A stretch of DNA of 10,000 bases from Baffinella frigidus (lineage: Eukaryota; Cryptophyceae; Cryptomonadales; Baffinellaceae), in NCBI GenBank assembly GCA_026770585.1, contig MU646308.1:121650-131649 (forward strand), read 5' to 3'. How positions within the stretch are numbered: position 1 is the first letter of the stretch; the number at the start of each line of letters is the position of its first letter. The position numbers were made by a program, and so were the translations under genes. The notes beneath the pieces were generated by a model, which saw nothing but the letters and a program-made list of their open reading frames with translations, did no database searches and had not been told where the DNA came from. This document shows positions 6,163-10,000 of this stretch, piece by piece.

Positions 6163-6299
6163 TTTAGGGGTTTGAATTGATAGATTATGCCAATTAGGGA
6201 CCGAATGAGACATCCGTATCATTAGTTAGGGACCCGTATCATTAATTATCATTAATTAGAGATCCATATCTAGCTGCCAGTTAGAGATCCACACACCCC
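6163..6299 (+). repeat. GATCCGTATC repeat block, copy 2
   Basis: This is homologous to 5727-5850, starting GGGGTTTGAATTGATAGATT and ending in TCTAGCTGCCAGTTAGAGATCC then CACACCCCGCAC. ATCATTAATT is duplicated at 6238-6257. Period-20 units are still visible but more diverged. Confidence 0.8.
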
Positions 6300-6303
6300 G
6301 CAC

Positions 6304-6453
6304 TTATCTCAGAAAACGAGTTCTAAAACTCGTTTTCTTAAGTCAATTCCCCTATAAATTTGTCAACTTATGCGGAGAGTAAAGAATAAGTTGACGAATT
6401 TGTAGGGGGATTGACTTAAGAAAACGAGTTTTAGAACTCGTTTTCTGAGATAA
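6304..6453. mobile_element. 150 bp fold-back MITE with GCAC target-site duplication
   Basis: Arms 6304-6371 and 6386-6453 are reverse complements at 65 of 68 positions around a 14-base loop. The ends are TTATCTCAGAAAACGAG. Each arm also contains its own palindrome (AAAACGAGTT ... AACTCGTTTT), so extrusion could give a multi-lobed fold. GCAC flanks it at 6300-6303 and 6454-6457. Deleting the element and one GCAC restores CACCCCGCACGCGTC, the sequence at 5845. It encodes nothing, so a transposase would have to act in trans. A 4 bp duplication is known for Sola, Chapaev and Ginger DNA transposons. Assignment to any of these is inference. Confidence 0.9.
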
Positions 6454-6574
6454 GCACGCGTCACCCCCCGGCCGCACCTCTTCCACATATAGACCCACAC
6501 GAGGCGGATAAAACGCCCACGTTAAAACCTGGGGAGCTGTACACTCGAGAAAGTCTGCAGCAATTTTCTTATGT

Positions 6575-6618
6575 TTGGTCACGTGGCCGCCCGCTTTTTC
6601 GGGCGGCCACGTGACCAA
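6575..6618. other. Perfect 19 bp hairpin with two CACGTG boxes
   Basis: Arms 6575-6593 and 6600-6618 are exact reverse complements (TTGGTCACGTGGCCGCCCG) around the loop CTTTTT. Each arm contains CACGTG, the E-box or G-box core bound by bHLH and bZIP proteins in eukaryotes. GTCACGTGAC also occurs at about 4088. The stem is GC-rich but is not followed by a T run, so it is not a convincing terminator. It could be a structured RNA stem, a cruciform or a short fold-back insertion. Confidence 0.85.
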
Positions 6619-6666
6619 CTCCGTACACAACGCCTGCAATCGACATTTAAAAAGGGTGCTTGGGTA

Positions 6667-6702
6667 GCCTCGTGTGGATGGGTTCGGCAAGACGGCGATT
6701 CC
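6667..6702 (+). repeat. 36 bp direct repeat, copy 1
   Basis: This is identical to 6894-6929. It starts GCCTCGTGTGGATGGG and ends GACGGCGATTCC. An inverse 11-base piece (CCACACGAGGC) is at 6495-6505. The two copies lie on either side of the CAGGGGTACC-type element at 6709, 227 bp apart. Confidence 0.95.
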
Positions 6703-6708
6703 TCTCTC

Positions 6709-6828
6709 CAGGGTTACCTCGCTCACAATGAGCCGCACCTTCCTAGGACCCTACAGTAGGCCCACACCTAGTCCCCCTACGGTGGTCCTGGGTTGGGGTG
6801 GGGGCTCCTTATGAGCGAGGTACCCCTG
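6709..6828. mobile_element. CAGGGGTACCTCGCTCA-type MITE, copy A
   Basis: The left end CAGGGTTACCTCGCTCACAA and the complement of the right end, CAGGGGTACCTCGCTCATAA, form an inverted repeat. It remains alignable for about 45 bp through AGGAGCC and AGGACC-type segments. Total length is 120 bp. TA follows on the right, but TC, not TA, precedes on the left, so a TA duplication would have to have mutated. Reading frames give short YLAH or TSLI strings that are shared by every copy and come from the terminal repeat. Confidence 0.7.
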
Positions 6829-6893
6829 TAGGTCCTGCTCAAACAGAGCCACGGTGGGGGTGCCTACATGGTGACCGTGTTGGTACAGGGGTT

Positions 6894-6929
6894 GCCTCGT
6901 GTGGATGGGTTCGGCAAGACGGCGATTCC
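6894..6929 (+). repeat. 36 bp direct repeat, copy 2
   Basis: This is an exact copy of 6667-6702. It is preceded by TACAGGGGTT, which resembles the CAGGGGTACC terminus, so the 36-mer may be internal sequence next to the end of a further diverged member of that family. Confidence 0.95.
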
Positions 6930-7096
6930 CCCCTACATGGTTACAGAGGCCGAGTATTCACAAGTTGACGCCCTGGGTGCCACTCAAGGGATACAGGGCG
7001 GCCATGTTGAGAGTAATCAAGGTCTCTCTCCCACGCGCGACGCCTTTTGTTCCTTTCCCGGAGATCTCCGGGGTGCTTCGGCCCCTTTTCCGTTCG
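6930..7096. other. No recognisable feature
   Basis: Overlapping frames run through here on both strands but none keeps a motif or extends beyond 90 codons, and they end in the adjacent MITE. A GGAGATCTCC palindrome at about 7060 is the only local structure. Confidence 0.5.
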
Positions 7097-7098
7097 TA

Positions 7099-7215
7099 CA
7101 GGGGTACCTCGCTCATAAGAAAGCGCCAACCCCTTAGGACCACCATAGAGCCCTAGACGCAGCCCTACTGTAGGTTCCTAGGGGGTGGCCCTTTCTTATG
7201 AGCGAGGCACCCCTG
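7099..7215. mobile_element. CAGGGGTACCTCGCTCA-type MITE, copy B, with TA flanks
   Basis: The ends are CAGGGGTACCTCGCTCATAA and the complement of CAGGGGTGCCTCGCTCATAA, followed inward by AAGAAAG and then GGGGTTGG or GGGGGTGG-type parts. Length is 117 bp. TA stands on both sides (7097-7098 and 7216-7217), as expected of Tc1/mariner-like insertions. The right flank TACCTCGCTCACAAGGAGCC is itself family sequence, so B appears to have inserted at a TA inside another copy. Confidence 0.75.
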
Positions 7216-7252
7216 TACCTCGCTCACAAGGAGCCGCACCCTCCTAGGACCC
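7216..7252 (+). mobile_element. Interrupted fragment of a third CAGGGGTACC-type copy
   Basis: TACCTCGCTCACAAGGAGCC then GCACCCTCCTAGGACCC matches the left end of copy A (6714-6750) closely. It lacks its own CAGGGG start because copy B sits exactly at its TA. It then runs into CACGAGGCCTC and the palindrome at 7269. Confidence 0.65.
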
Positions 7253-7268
7253 ACGAGGCCTCTCCTCA

Positions 7269-7284
7269 ACACGAGGCCTCGTGT
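7269..7284. other. 16 bp perfect palindrome ACACGAGGCCTCGTGT
   Basis: This is a self-complementary sequence without a spacer. A half site, CACGAGGCCTC, stands just upstream at 7252-7262, and CCTCGTGT is also the start of the 36 bp direct repeats at 6667 and 6894. It could be the joined ends of two elements or a protein-binding dyad. Nothing else supports a choice. Confidence 0.85.
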
Positions 7285-7289
7285 AGAGA

Positions 7290-7396
7290 CGATGCCAATT
7301 GGGAATCCAATTTGAGGTCCGTATCTGTCATCGGGGATAGACGGTGCCAACAAGGGATCCGTATCTATCTACCAATCAGCGATCCGCATTGAGGTA
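7290..7396 (+). repeat. GATCCGTATC repeat block, diverged copy 3
   Basis: GATGCCAATTGGGAATCCAA, GTCCGTATC, GTGCCAACAAGGGATCCG with TATCTATCTACC, and CAGCGATCCGCATTGA keep the order of motifs seen at 5735-5842 and 6177-6290. Spacing and several bases differ, and no heptamer array precedes this copy. Confidence 0.65.
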
Positions 7397-7546
7397 CCGA
7401 TTGACAACTTTTGAGGACGATTATTGTACGGAGGCGGGCTCGTATTAAGCATCGACGTTTGGATCACTCAACTCTAGGCTTAAGAACCTTTTAGGACCTG
7501 TATCGGGAGTAATAAAGAAGAGAGGGAGGGTAGAGCGGGGGTCGTG
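7397..7546. other. No recognisable feature
   Basis: No repeat, structure or coding signal was found between the diverged GATCCGTATC block and the next CCACACAGCGG-family element. A purine-rich stretch AAGAAGAGAGGGAGGG lies near 7516. Confidence 0.5.
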
Positions 7547-7707
7547 ACACACAGCGGACTTCAAAGGCATTTTGAACAACCCCTAAGCGATAAGACCTAG
7601 GACCCTACGGTAGGCAACCCGTAGGGACATAGGGGGGTTCCCAAGGACAAGGTAAGGGAAACTCGGGCTCTCAGCGCCCGCCAATCCCTTCGTAGCCCGC
7701 TGTGTGG
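7547..7707 (-). mobile_element. CCACACAGCGG-family MITE, copy at 7.5 kb
   Basis: This is a full-length 161 bp copy in reverse orientation: CACACAGCGGACTTCAAAGG at the left, the complement of CCACACAGCGGGCTACGAAG at the right. The interior retains CCTACGGTAGGCAACCCGTA and the GGGCTCTCAGCGCCC hairpin with one mismatch. It abuts a second, rearranged copy. Confidence 0.75.
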
Positions 7708-7730
7708 CAAAGCGCCTACACTGGAAAAGT

Positions 7731-7823
7731 CCCTTCGTAGCCCGCTGGGTGGCGTACCCTAAACCCCAAACCAGGTCTCATCGCTTAGAGGTGATTCAAA
7801 ATCCCTTGGTAGCCCGGTGTGTG
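7731..7823 (+). mobile_element. Rearranged CCACACAGCGG-family copy
   Basis: An extra terminal piece, CCCTTCGTAGCCCGCTGGGTGG (first 20 bases shared with neighbouring ends), stands at 7731-7752. About 20 bases containing CCTAAACCCCAAACC then intervene. The normal right end, ATCGCTTAGAGGTGATTCAA through AGCCCGGTGTGTGG, follows. The middle of the element is gone. The inserted CCCTAAACCCCAAACC resembles a complement-strand heptamer (TTTGGGG then TTTAGGG), the only such C-strand stretch I see in the window. Confidence 0.6.
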
Positions 7824-7870
7824 GACCTTTCCGTCGCAGCCCCGGCAGGAGGAGTCGTCCCCCCCGCACA

Positions 7871-7995
7871 CTCCGCACCGGTCATGCTTCGCCCCGCTGA
7901 ACGCCTCGCCGTCGCATCTGCGAAAAGGGTTGACCACTTAGCAGATACCGGGGGCTTCACGGATACAGTCCATCTAAACGATTCGTACTAGAATC
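7871..7995 (+). repeat. Paralogous block without hairpin (partner of 8585-8919)
   Basis: CTCCGCACCGGTCATGCTTC, CCCCGCTGAACGCC, CCGTCG, GCGAAAAGGGTTGACCACTT, CGGGGGCTTCACGGATACAG and the CAGTCCATCTAAACG unit occur in this order. The same order is seen from 8585 to 8919, where a 15 bp duplication and a 70 bp perfect-arm hairpin are added between CCGTCG and GCGAAAAGGG. An open frame through here is not conserved in the partner. Confidence 0.85.
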
Positions 7996-8053
7996 AGTCC
8001 ATCTAAACGATTTGTACTAGAATCAGTCCATCTAAACGATTTGTACTAGAATC
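7967..8053 (+). repeat. 29 bp tandem repeat, three copies
   Basis: Units at 7967-7995, 7996-8024 and 8025-8053 start AGTCCATCTAAACGAT and end GTACTAGAATC. Units two and three are identical and the first differs by C for T. A single unit stands at 8891-8919 and the first 15 bases occur at 5341. The paralogous block has one unit, so the expansion to three is recent and local. No role is evident. Confidence 0.95.
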
Positions 8054-8131
8054 TTGCCATCGATGAGGCGGGTGTCCACTGTTACTTCTTAAGTTAACAG
8101 AGGTTCCACGTTTGCTTTGCGACGTTCCACT

Positions 8132-8196
8132 CTCGACGTTTGTCTCGGCGGGCCGCGCTCTTTGAGAGCGTGCCACCAAGACAAACGGCAGTCGAG
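8132..8196. other. 65-base imperfect hairpin
   Basis: The base of the stem is CTCGAC (8132-8137) with GTCGAG (8191-8196). Then GTTTGTCT (8138-8145) pairs with AGACAAAC (8179-8186), leaving GGCA bulged. The top is CGCTCT (8156-8161) with AGAGCG (8165-8170) around the loop TTG. Three stacked helices separated by internal loops look like a structured RNA or an eroded fold-back element. Nothing places it in a transcript. Confidence 0.6.
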
Positions 8197-8222
8197 AAGC
8201 AAGAAAAACAGTTGGTGACCCA

Positions 8223-8317
8223 GGCCCCCCCTATGCCCCTACGAGTTGCCTACCGTAGGGTCTTAGGTCTTAACGCTTCGGGGTTATTTACGAATCCCTT
8301 CGAAGTCCGCTGTGTGG
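8223..8317 (+). mobile_element. Left-truncated CCACACAGCGG-family MITE
   Basis: It runs from GGCCCCCCCTATGCCCCTAC through CCTACCGTAGGGTCTTAGGT to CGAAGTCCGCTGTGTGG. The left terminal repeat and the GGGCTC hairpin are missing. Several substitutions (TAACGCTTCGGGG for TATCGCTTAGGGG) mark it as older than the 1676 and 9220 copies. Confidence 0.65.
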
Positions 8318-8467
8318 CTGGTAGACCTAGGCCAATTTCGAGATGCTTTGAGGGGGTGTAAGGGCTTCGGATGCCTTTTGTTGGGAGGAATGCTCTCTCT
8401 TCGTAGCCCTCCGGGCGGCATCGGCACAACGTCTCCCATGCTCGATGCAGGGACGCTCACGGTCGCT
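8318..8467. other. No recognisable feature
   Basis: Only a weak terminal-repeat-like string, TTCGTAGCCCTCCGGGCGGC near 8399, recalls the CCACACAGCGG-family end. No other repeat or gene signal is seen. Confidence 0.4.
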
Positions 8468-8570
8468 ATACCTTAAGTGGCCAGTAGGCTCATACGCCCT
8501 ACCGTAGGGCCCTAGGACCTGCCTAGGACCTCTTGGCCGTCAAATTTGACGGCATGGGCACTTTAGGGAT
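8468..8570 (-). mobile_element. AAGTGGCGAG-ended short MITE, copy 1
   Basis: This is approximately the reverse complement of 9091-9188, sharing CAGTAGGCTCATACGCCCTA with CCGTAG and GACCTGCCTAGGACCTCTTG then GGNCGTCAAATT. An internal TTTGACGGCATGGG stretch is longer here. Its own ends, ATACCTTAAGTGGCCAG and the complement of ATCCCTAAAGTGCCC, are eroded. The pair encloses about 520 bp containing the large hairpin. Confidence 0.65.
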
Positions 8571-8584
8571 ACCCACTTAGCAGG

Positions 8585-8919
8585 CACCGGTCATTCTGCG
8601 CCCCGCTGAACGCCAGGCCGCTGAACGCCAGGCCGTCGTTGGAAGGGGTTGCCAAAAGTCAATTCCCCCTCAAGGCAGTGGCTTTCAAAAGTCAACAGTC
8701 CTATCCTGCCACGCCAGATCGGAGGAGGGGGTTGAATGTTTTAGAACCTTACAGGATGACAGGATAGGACTGTTGACTTTTGAAAGCCACTGCCTTGAGG
8801 GGGAATTGACTTTTGGCAACCCCTTCCAAGAATCTGGCGTGGTGCGAAAAGGGTTGACCACTTAGCAGGCACCGGGGGCTTCACGGATACAGTCCATCTA
8901 AACGATTTGTACTAGAATC
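8585..8919 (+). repeat. Paralogous block with inserted hairpin
   Basis: This is the second copy of the 7871-7995 block (GCACCGGTCATTCTGCGCCC and CCGCTGAACGCC at its start, GGGTTGACCACTTAGCAGGC and CGGGGGCTTCACGGATACAG near its end). It carries CGCTGAACGCCAGGC in tandem at 8604-8618 and 8619-8633, then the fold-back sequence 8639-8842 before GCGAAAAGGG resumes. It also keeps GTCATTCTGCGCC, the unoccupied form of the site into which the 9403 element inserted. Confidence 0.85.
8639..8842. mobile_element. Fold-back sequence with perfect 70 bp arms
   Basis: Arms A (8639-8708) and A-prime (8760-8829) are exact reverse complements over 70 bp, beginning TTGGAAGGGGTTGCC. The 51-base loop starts with CCACGCCAGAT (8709-8719), and its exact complement ATCTGGCGTGG stands just after the second arm (8832-8842). 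The order is therefore A, B, A-prime, B-prime, which allows two mutually exclusive folds. The arm contains AAAAGTCAATTCCCC, close to AAGTCAATTCCCC in the 6304 element. CAGGAT is repeated at the inner edge of A-prime. No clean target duplication is visible. It encodes nothing. Confidence 0.85.
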
Positions 8920-8948
8920 TTATCCATTGCCCTGGAACCTAACCGGAA

Positions 8949-8972
8949 TTTCGCCTTGAATACAAGGCGAAA
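8949..8972. other. 10 bp perfect hairpin with 4-base loop
   Basis: TTTCGCCTTG (8949-8958) pairs with CAAGGCGAAA (8963-8972) around AATA. A second stem, CTCCTCG with CGAGGAG (about 8975-8981 and 9002-9008), follows at once and its loop contains GCTAAGTGGC, the inverse of the CCACTTAGC motif of the flanking blocks. The stretch 8920-9090 is otherwise unassigned. Confidence 0.7.
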
Positions 8973-9090
8973 ATCTCCTCGATCGCTGCTAAGTGGCAGG
9001 ACGAGGAGTCGATTTAAAACAGTCTCCGCCGGACTTGGAGCCGTTATTCTGCTTTCTGAAGGGAAAGCTCCAGTTCCCTATGTGGCCGGC

Positions 9091-9188
9091 ATCTCTTAAG
9101 TGGCGAGGCAATTTGACCGCCAAGAGGTCCTAGGCAGGTCCCAGGGGTCTACGGTAGGGCGTATGAGCCTACTCGCCACTTATGGGAT
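9091..9188 (+). mobile_element. AAGTGGCGAG-ended short MITE, copy 2
   Basis: The 98 bp element has terminal inverted repeats ATCTCTTAAGTGGCGAG and the complement of ATCCCATAAGTGGCGAG, 15 of 17 matching. The body contains CCAAGAGGTCCTAGGCAGGT and TACGGTAGGGCGTATGAGCC. It lies inverted relative to 8468-8570. No clear target duplication is seen. Confidence 0.7.
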
Positions 9189-9219
9189 AGGTGCGTGTGC
9201 AGCCGAGGGAGCCACCCGC

Positions 9220-9381
9220 ACACACAGCGGGATACAAAGGGATTTTCGGGCTCTCAGAGCCTGAGTTTCCGTTACCTTATCCGCAGGAACCCCCCCTATG
9301 TCCCTACGGATTGCCTACCGTAGGGTCCTAGGTCTTATCGCTTAAGAGTGATTCGAGATCCCTTCAAAGGCCGCTGTGTGG
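9220..9381 (+). mobile_element. CCACACAGCGG-family MITE, copy at 9.2 kb
   Basis: This full-length 162 bp copy has ends ACACACAGCGGGATACAAAG and the complement of CCACACAGCGGCCTTTGAAG. The GGGCTCTCAGAGCC hairpin is intact at about 9248-9261. The central CCCTACGG ... CCGTAGGG pair has one change here (CCCTACGGATTGCC). CACACCCCGCACCGGTCATT follows directly, which is the composite-repeat context also seen near 7866 and 8585. Confidence 0.75.
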
Positions 9382-9402
9382 CACACCCCGCACCGGTCAT
9401 TC

Positions 9403-9546
9403 TCATCTCGAAAGATAACTGAACCAGTTCCCCAAGTCGCGTTTTCATTTAATTAGGAGGCCTAATTAAATCTACTATGACCTAACCAATTTCTCCTAGT
9501 CAACCTCCTATTAAAAAGGAACTGATTCAGTTATCTTCCGAAATGA
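9403..9546. mobile_element. 144 bp fold-back MITE with ATTC target-site duplication
   Basis: Terminal inverted repeats of 29 bp (9403-9431 and 9518-9546) begin TCATCTCGAAAGATAACTG and TCATTTCGGAAGATAACTG, 26 of 29 matching, all three differences being transitions. ATTC flanks both sides (9399-9402 and 9547-9550). The paralogous site at 8594-8603 reads CATTCTGCGCC without insertion, and here TGTGCTCC follows the second ATTC. The centre holds a second palindrome (ATTTAATTAGG with CCTAATTAAAT at 9447-9471). There is no coding capacity. Confidence 0.85.
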
Positions 9547-9551
9547 ATTCT

Positions 9552-9717
9552 GTGCTCCGCGGGATTCCGTCACACCTGCAGGCCGAGCGTTGGAGTTTAT
9601 TATACAACCGGATTTATACAAGTTCATTTATATAACTGCATACACAGCCTCCTTTGTATAACTGCATTGATTCCCCGCTGCAACTACAGAATGAGATTTA
9701 ATAAGACCGTCTAACTA
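9552..9717. other. AT-rich stretch with an 11 bp direct repeat
   Basis: TATAACTGCAT occurs at 9631-9641 and 9657-9667, both in a TATA-rich context (TTTATATAACTG and TTGTATAACTG). I see no gene, no start context and no downstream transcript signal, so these are not called promoters. Confidence 0.5.
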
Positions 9718-9720
9718 GAT

Positions 9721-9854
9721 AGGGTTTGGGGTTTGGGGTTTGGGGTTTGGGGCTTGGGGCTTGGGGTTTGGGGTTTGGAGTTTGGAGTTTGGGGTTTGAG
9801 ATTTAGGGTTTGGGGTTTAGGGTTTGGGGTTCGGGGTTTAGGGTTTGGGGTTGA
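9721..9854 (+). repeat. TTTGGGG heptamer array
   Basis: About nineteen seven-base units, mostly TTTGGGG, with TTTAGGG, CTTGGGG, TTTGGAG and TTCGGGG variants. Runs of four G at regular intervals can form G-quadruplexes on the + strand. It opens abruptly after CTAACTAGATA and ends before GAACCCGAGGCAGG. The minus-strand frame reading PKPQTPNPKPQ is the repeat translated. Confidence 0.9.
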
Positions 9855-9902
9855 ACCCGAGGCAGGAGTTGGCTCCGCAGAGGTCGCGCGTCGCCCCACC
9901 CT

Positions 9903-10000
9903 CTCTGCTCTCTGTCTCTTCCCCCCCCCCCCTCCCCCTCTCTGTCTGTCTGTCTGTCTGTCTGCCTCTCTCCCTCTCTTCCCCCCCCCCTCTCTCTCTC
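9903..10000 (+). repeat. Pyrimidine-rich microsatellite tract
   Basis: This is nearly all C and T on the + strand, with G only in the TCTG units. It has a C run of 12 (9921-9932), six TCTG units (9941-9964), a C run of 10 (9981-9990), and CT repeats continuing past the right edge. Such a homopyrimidine tract can form triplex or i-motif structures and is prone to length change and to sequencing error. Run lengths here should be treated as approximate. Confidence 0.9.

Noticed and set aside
6575-6618. Rho-independent terminator
   Set aside because: The GC stem is strong but is followed by ACTCCGTACAC and not a T run. The loop holds the T residues, and no gene lies upstream.
6868-7156. Frames with QGYLAHK or RGTSLIRKR strings
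   Set aside because: These strings arise from the terminal repeat of the CAGGGGTACC-type elements and occur at each copy in different frames. I have seen similar strings in automatic gene models of algae, from memory only, and treat them as repeat translations.
7967-8053. Possible CRISPR array from 29 bp units
   Set aside because: The units are directly adjacent with no unique spacers, and the setting is eukaryotic.
9631-9667. TATA-rich segments as core promoters
   Set aside because: No transcription unit follows. The next sequence is a TTTGGGG array. The TATAACTGCAT duplication is better explained as a small repeat.

Overview
No supportable protein-coding gene, rRNA, tRNA or CRISPR array is visible in this window. 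The longest open frames (up to about 190 codons) lie inside tandem repeats or inverted-repeat elements. Their translations are low-complexity echoes of the repeats, such as PETRN-, THYTLH- or FRVSG-type strings. The window is a dense mosaic of telomere-like heptamer arrays, short inverted-repeat (MITE or fold-back) elements, tandem repeats and perfect hairpins. That points to a repeat-rich intergenic, interstitial or subtelomeric part of a nuclear genome, not a bacterium, virus or organelle. TTTAGGG is the Arabidopsis-type telomere heptamer, used by plants and many algal or protist lineages. With the mixed base composition this suggests a unicellular alga or related protist. I cannot name the species, and no taxonomic marker gene is present.

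Layout. 1-640: degenerate TTTAGGG array passing into a TGTAGTG heptamer array. 720-1016: about 2.7 copies of a 107-112 bp tandem repeat. 1143-1849: three short inverted-repeat elements of two families. 1969-2790: a roughly 210 bp repeat in three to four copies, with TTTCGGG arrays inside. 2618-4600: several inverted pairs of repeats, including 83 bp arms 1.4 kb apart and a 61 bp perfect-arm hairpin. 4781-4961: a 91 bp tandem duplication. 5066-5320: a TTTCGGG array with a 21 bp higher-order unit. 5340-6300: alternating GC-rich and GATCCGTATC repeats with six perfect TTTAGGG units. 6304-6453: a fold-back element with exact GCAC target-site duplications. 6575-7284: a perfect CACGTG hairpin and CAGGGGTACC-ended elements, one nested at a TA. 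7547-9381: repeated copies of the CCACACAGCGG family, a 29 bp tandem, and a 70 bp perfect-arm hairpin inserted in one of two paralogous blocks. 9403-9546: a fold-back element with an ATTC duplication. 9721-10000: a TTTGGGG array and a pyrimidine-only microsatellite tail.

The elements look non-autonomous, since no transposase is encoded here, so any mobilising enzyme must act in trans. The most informative feature is a set of three fold-back elements (1431-1584, 6304-6453, 9403-9546). They share terminal bases and length and are flanked by 4 bp duplications (two exact, one 3 of 4), although their interiors differ. Two have a paralogous unoccupied site in this same window.
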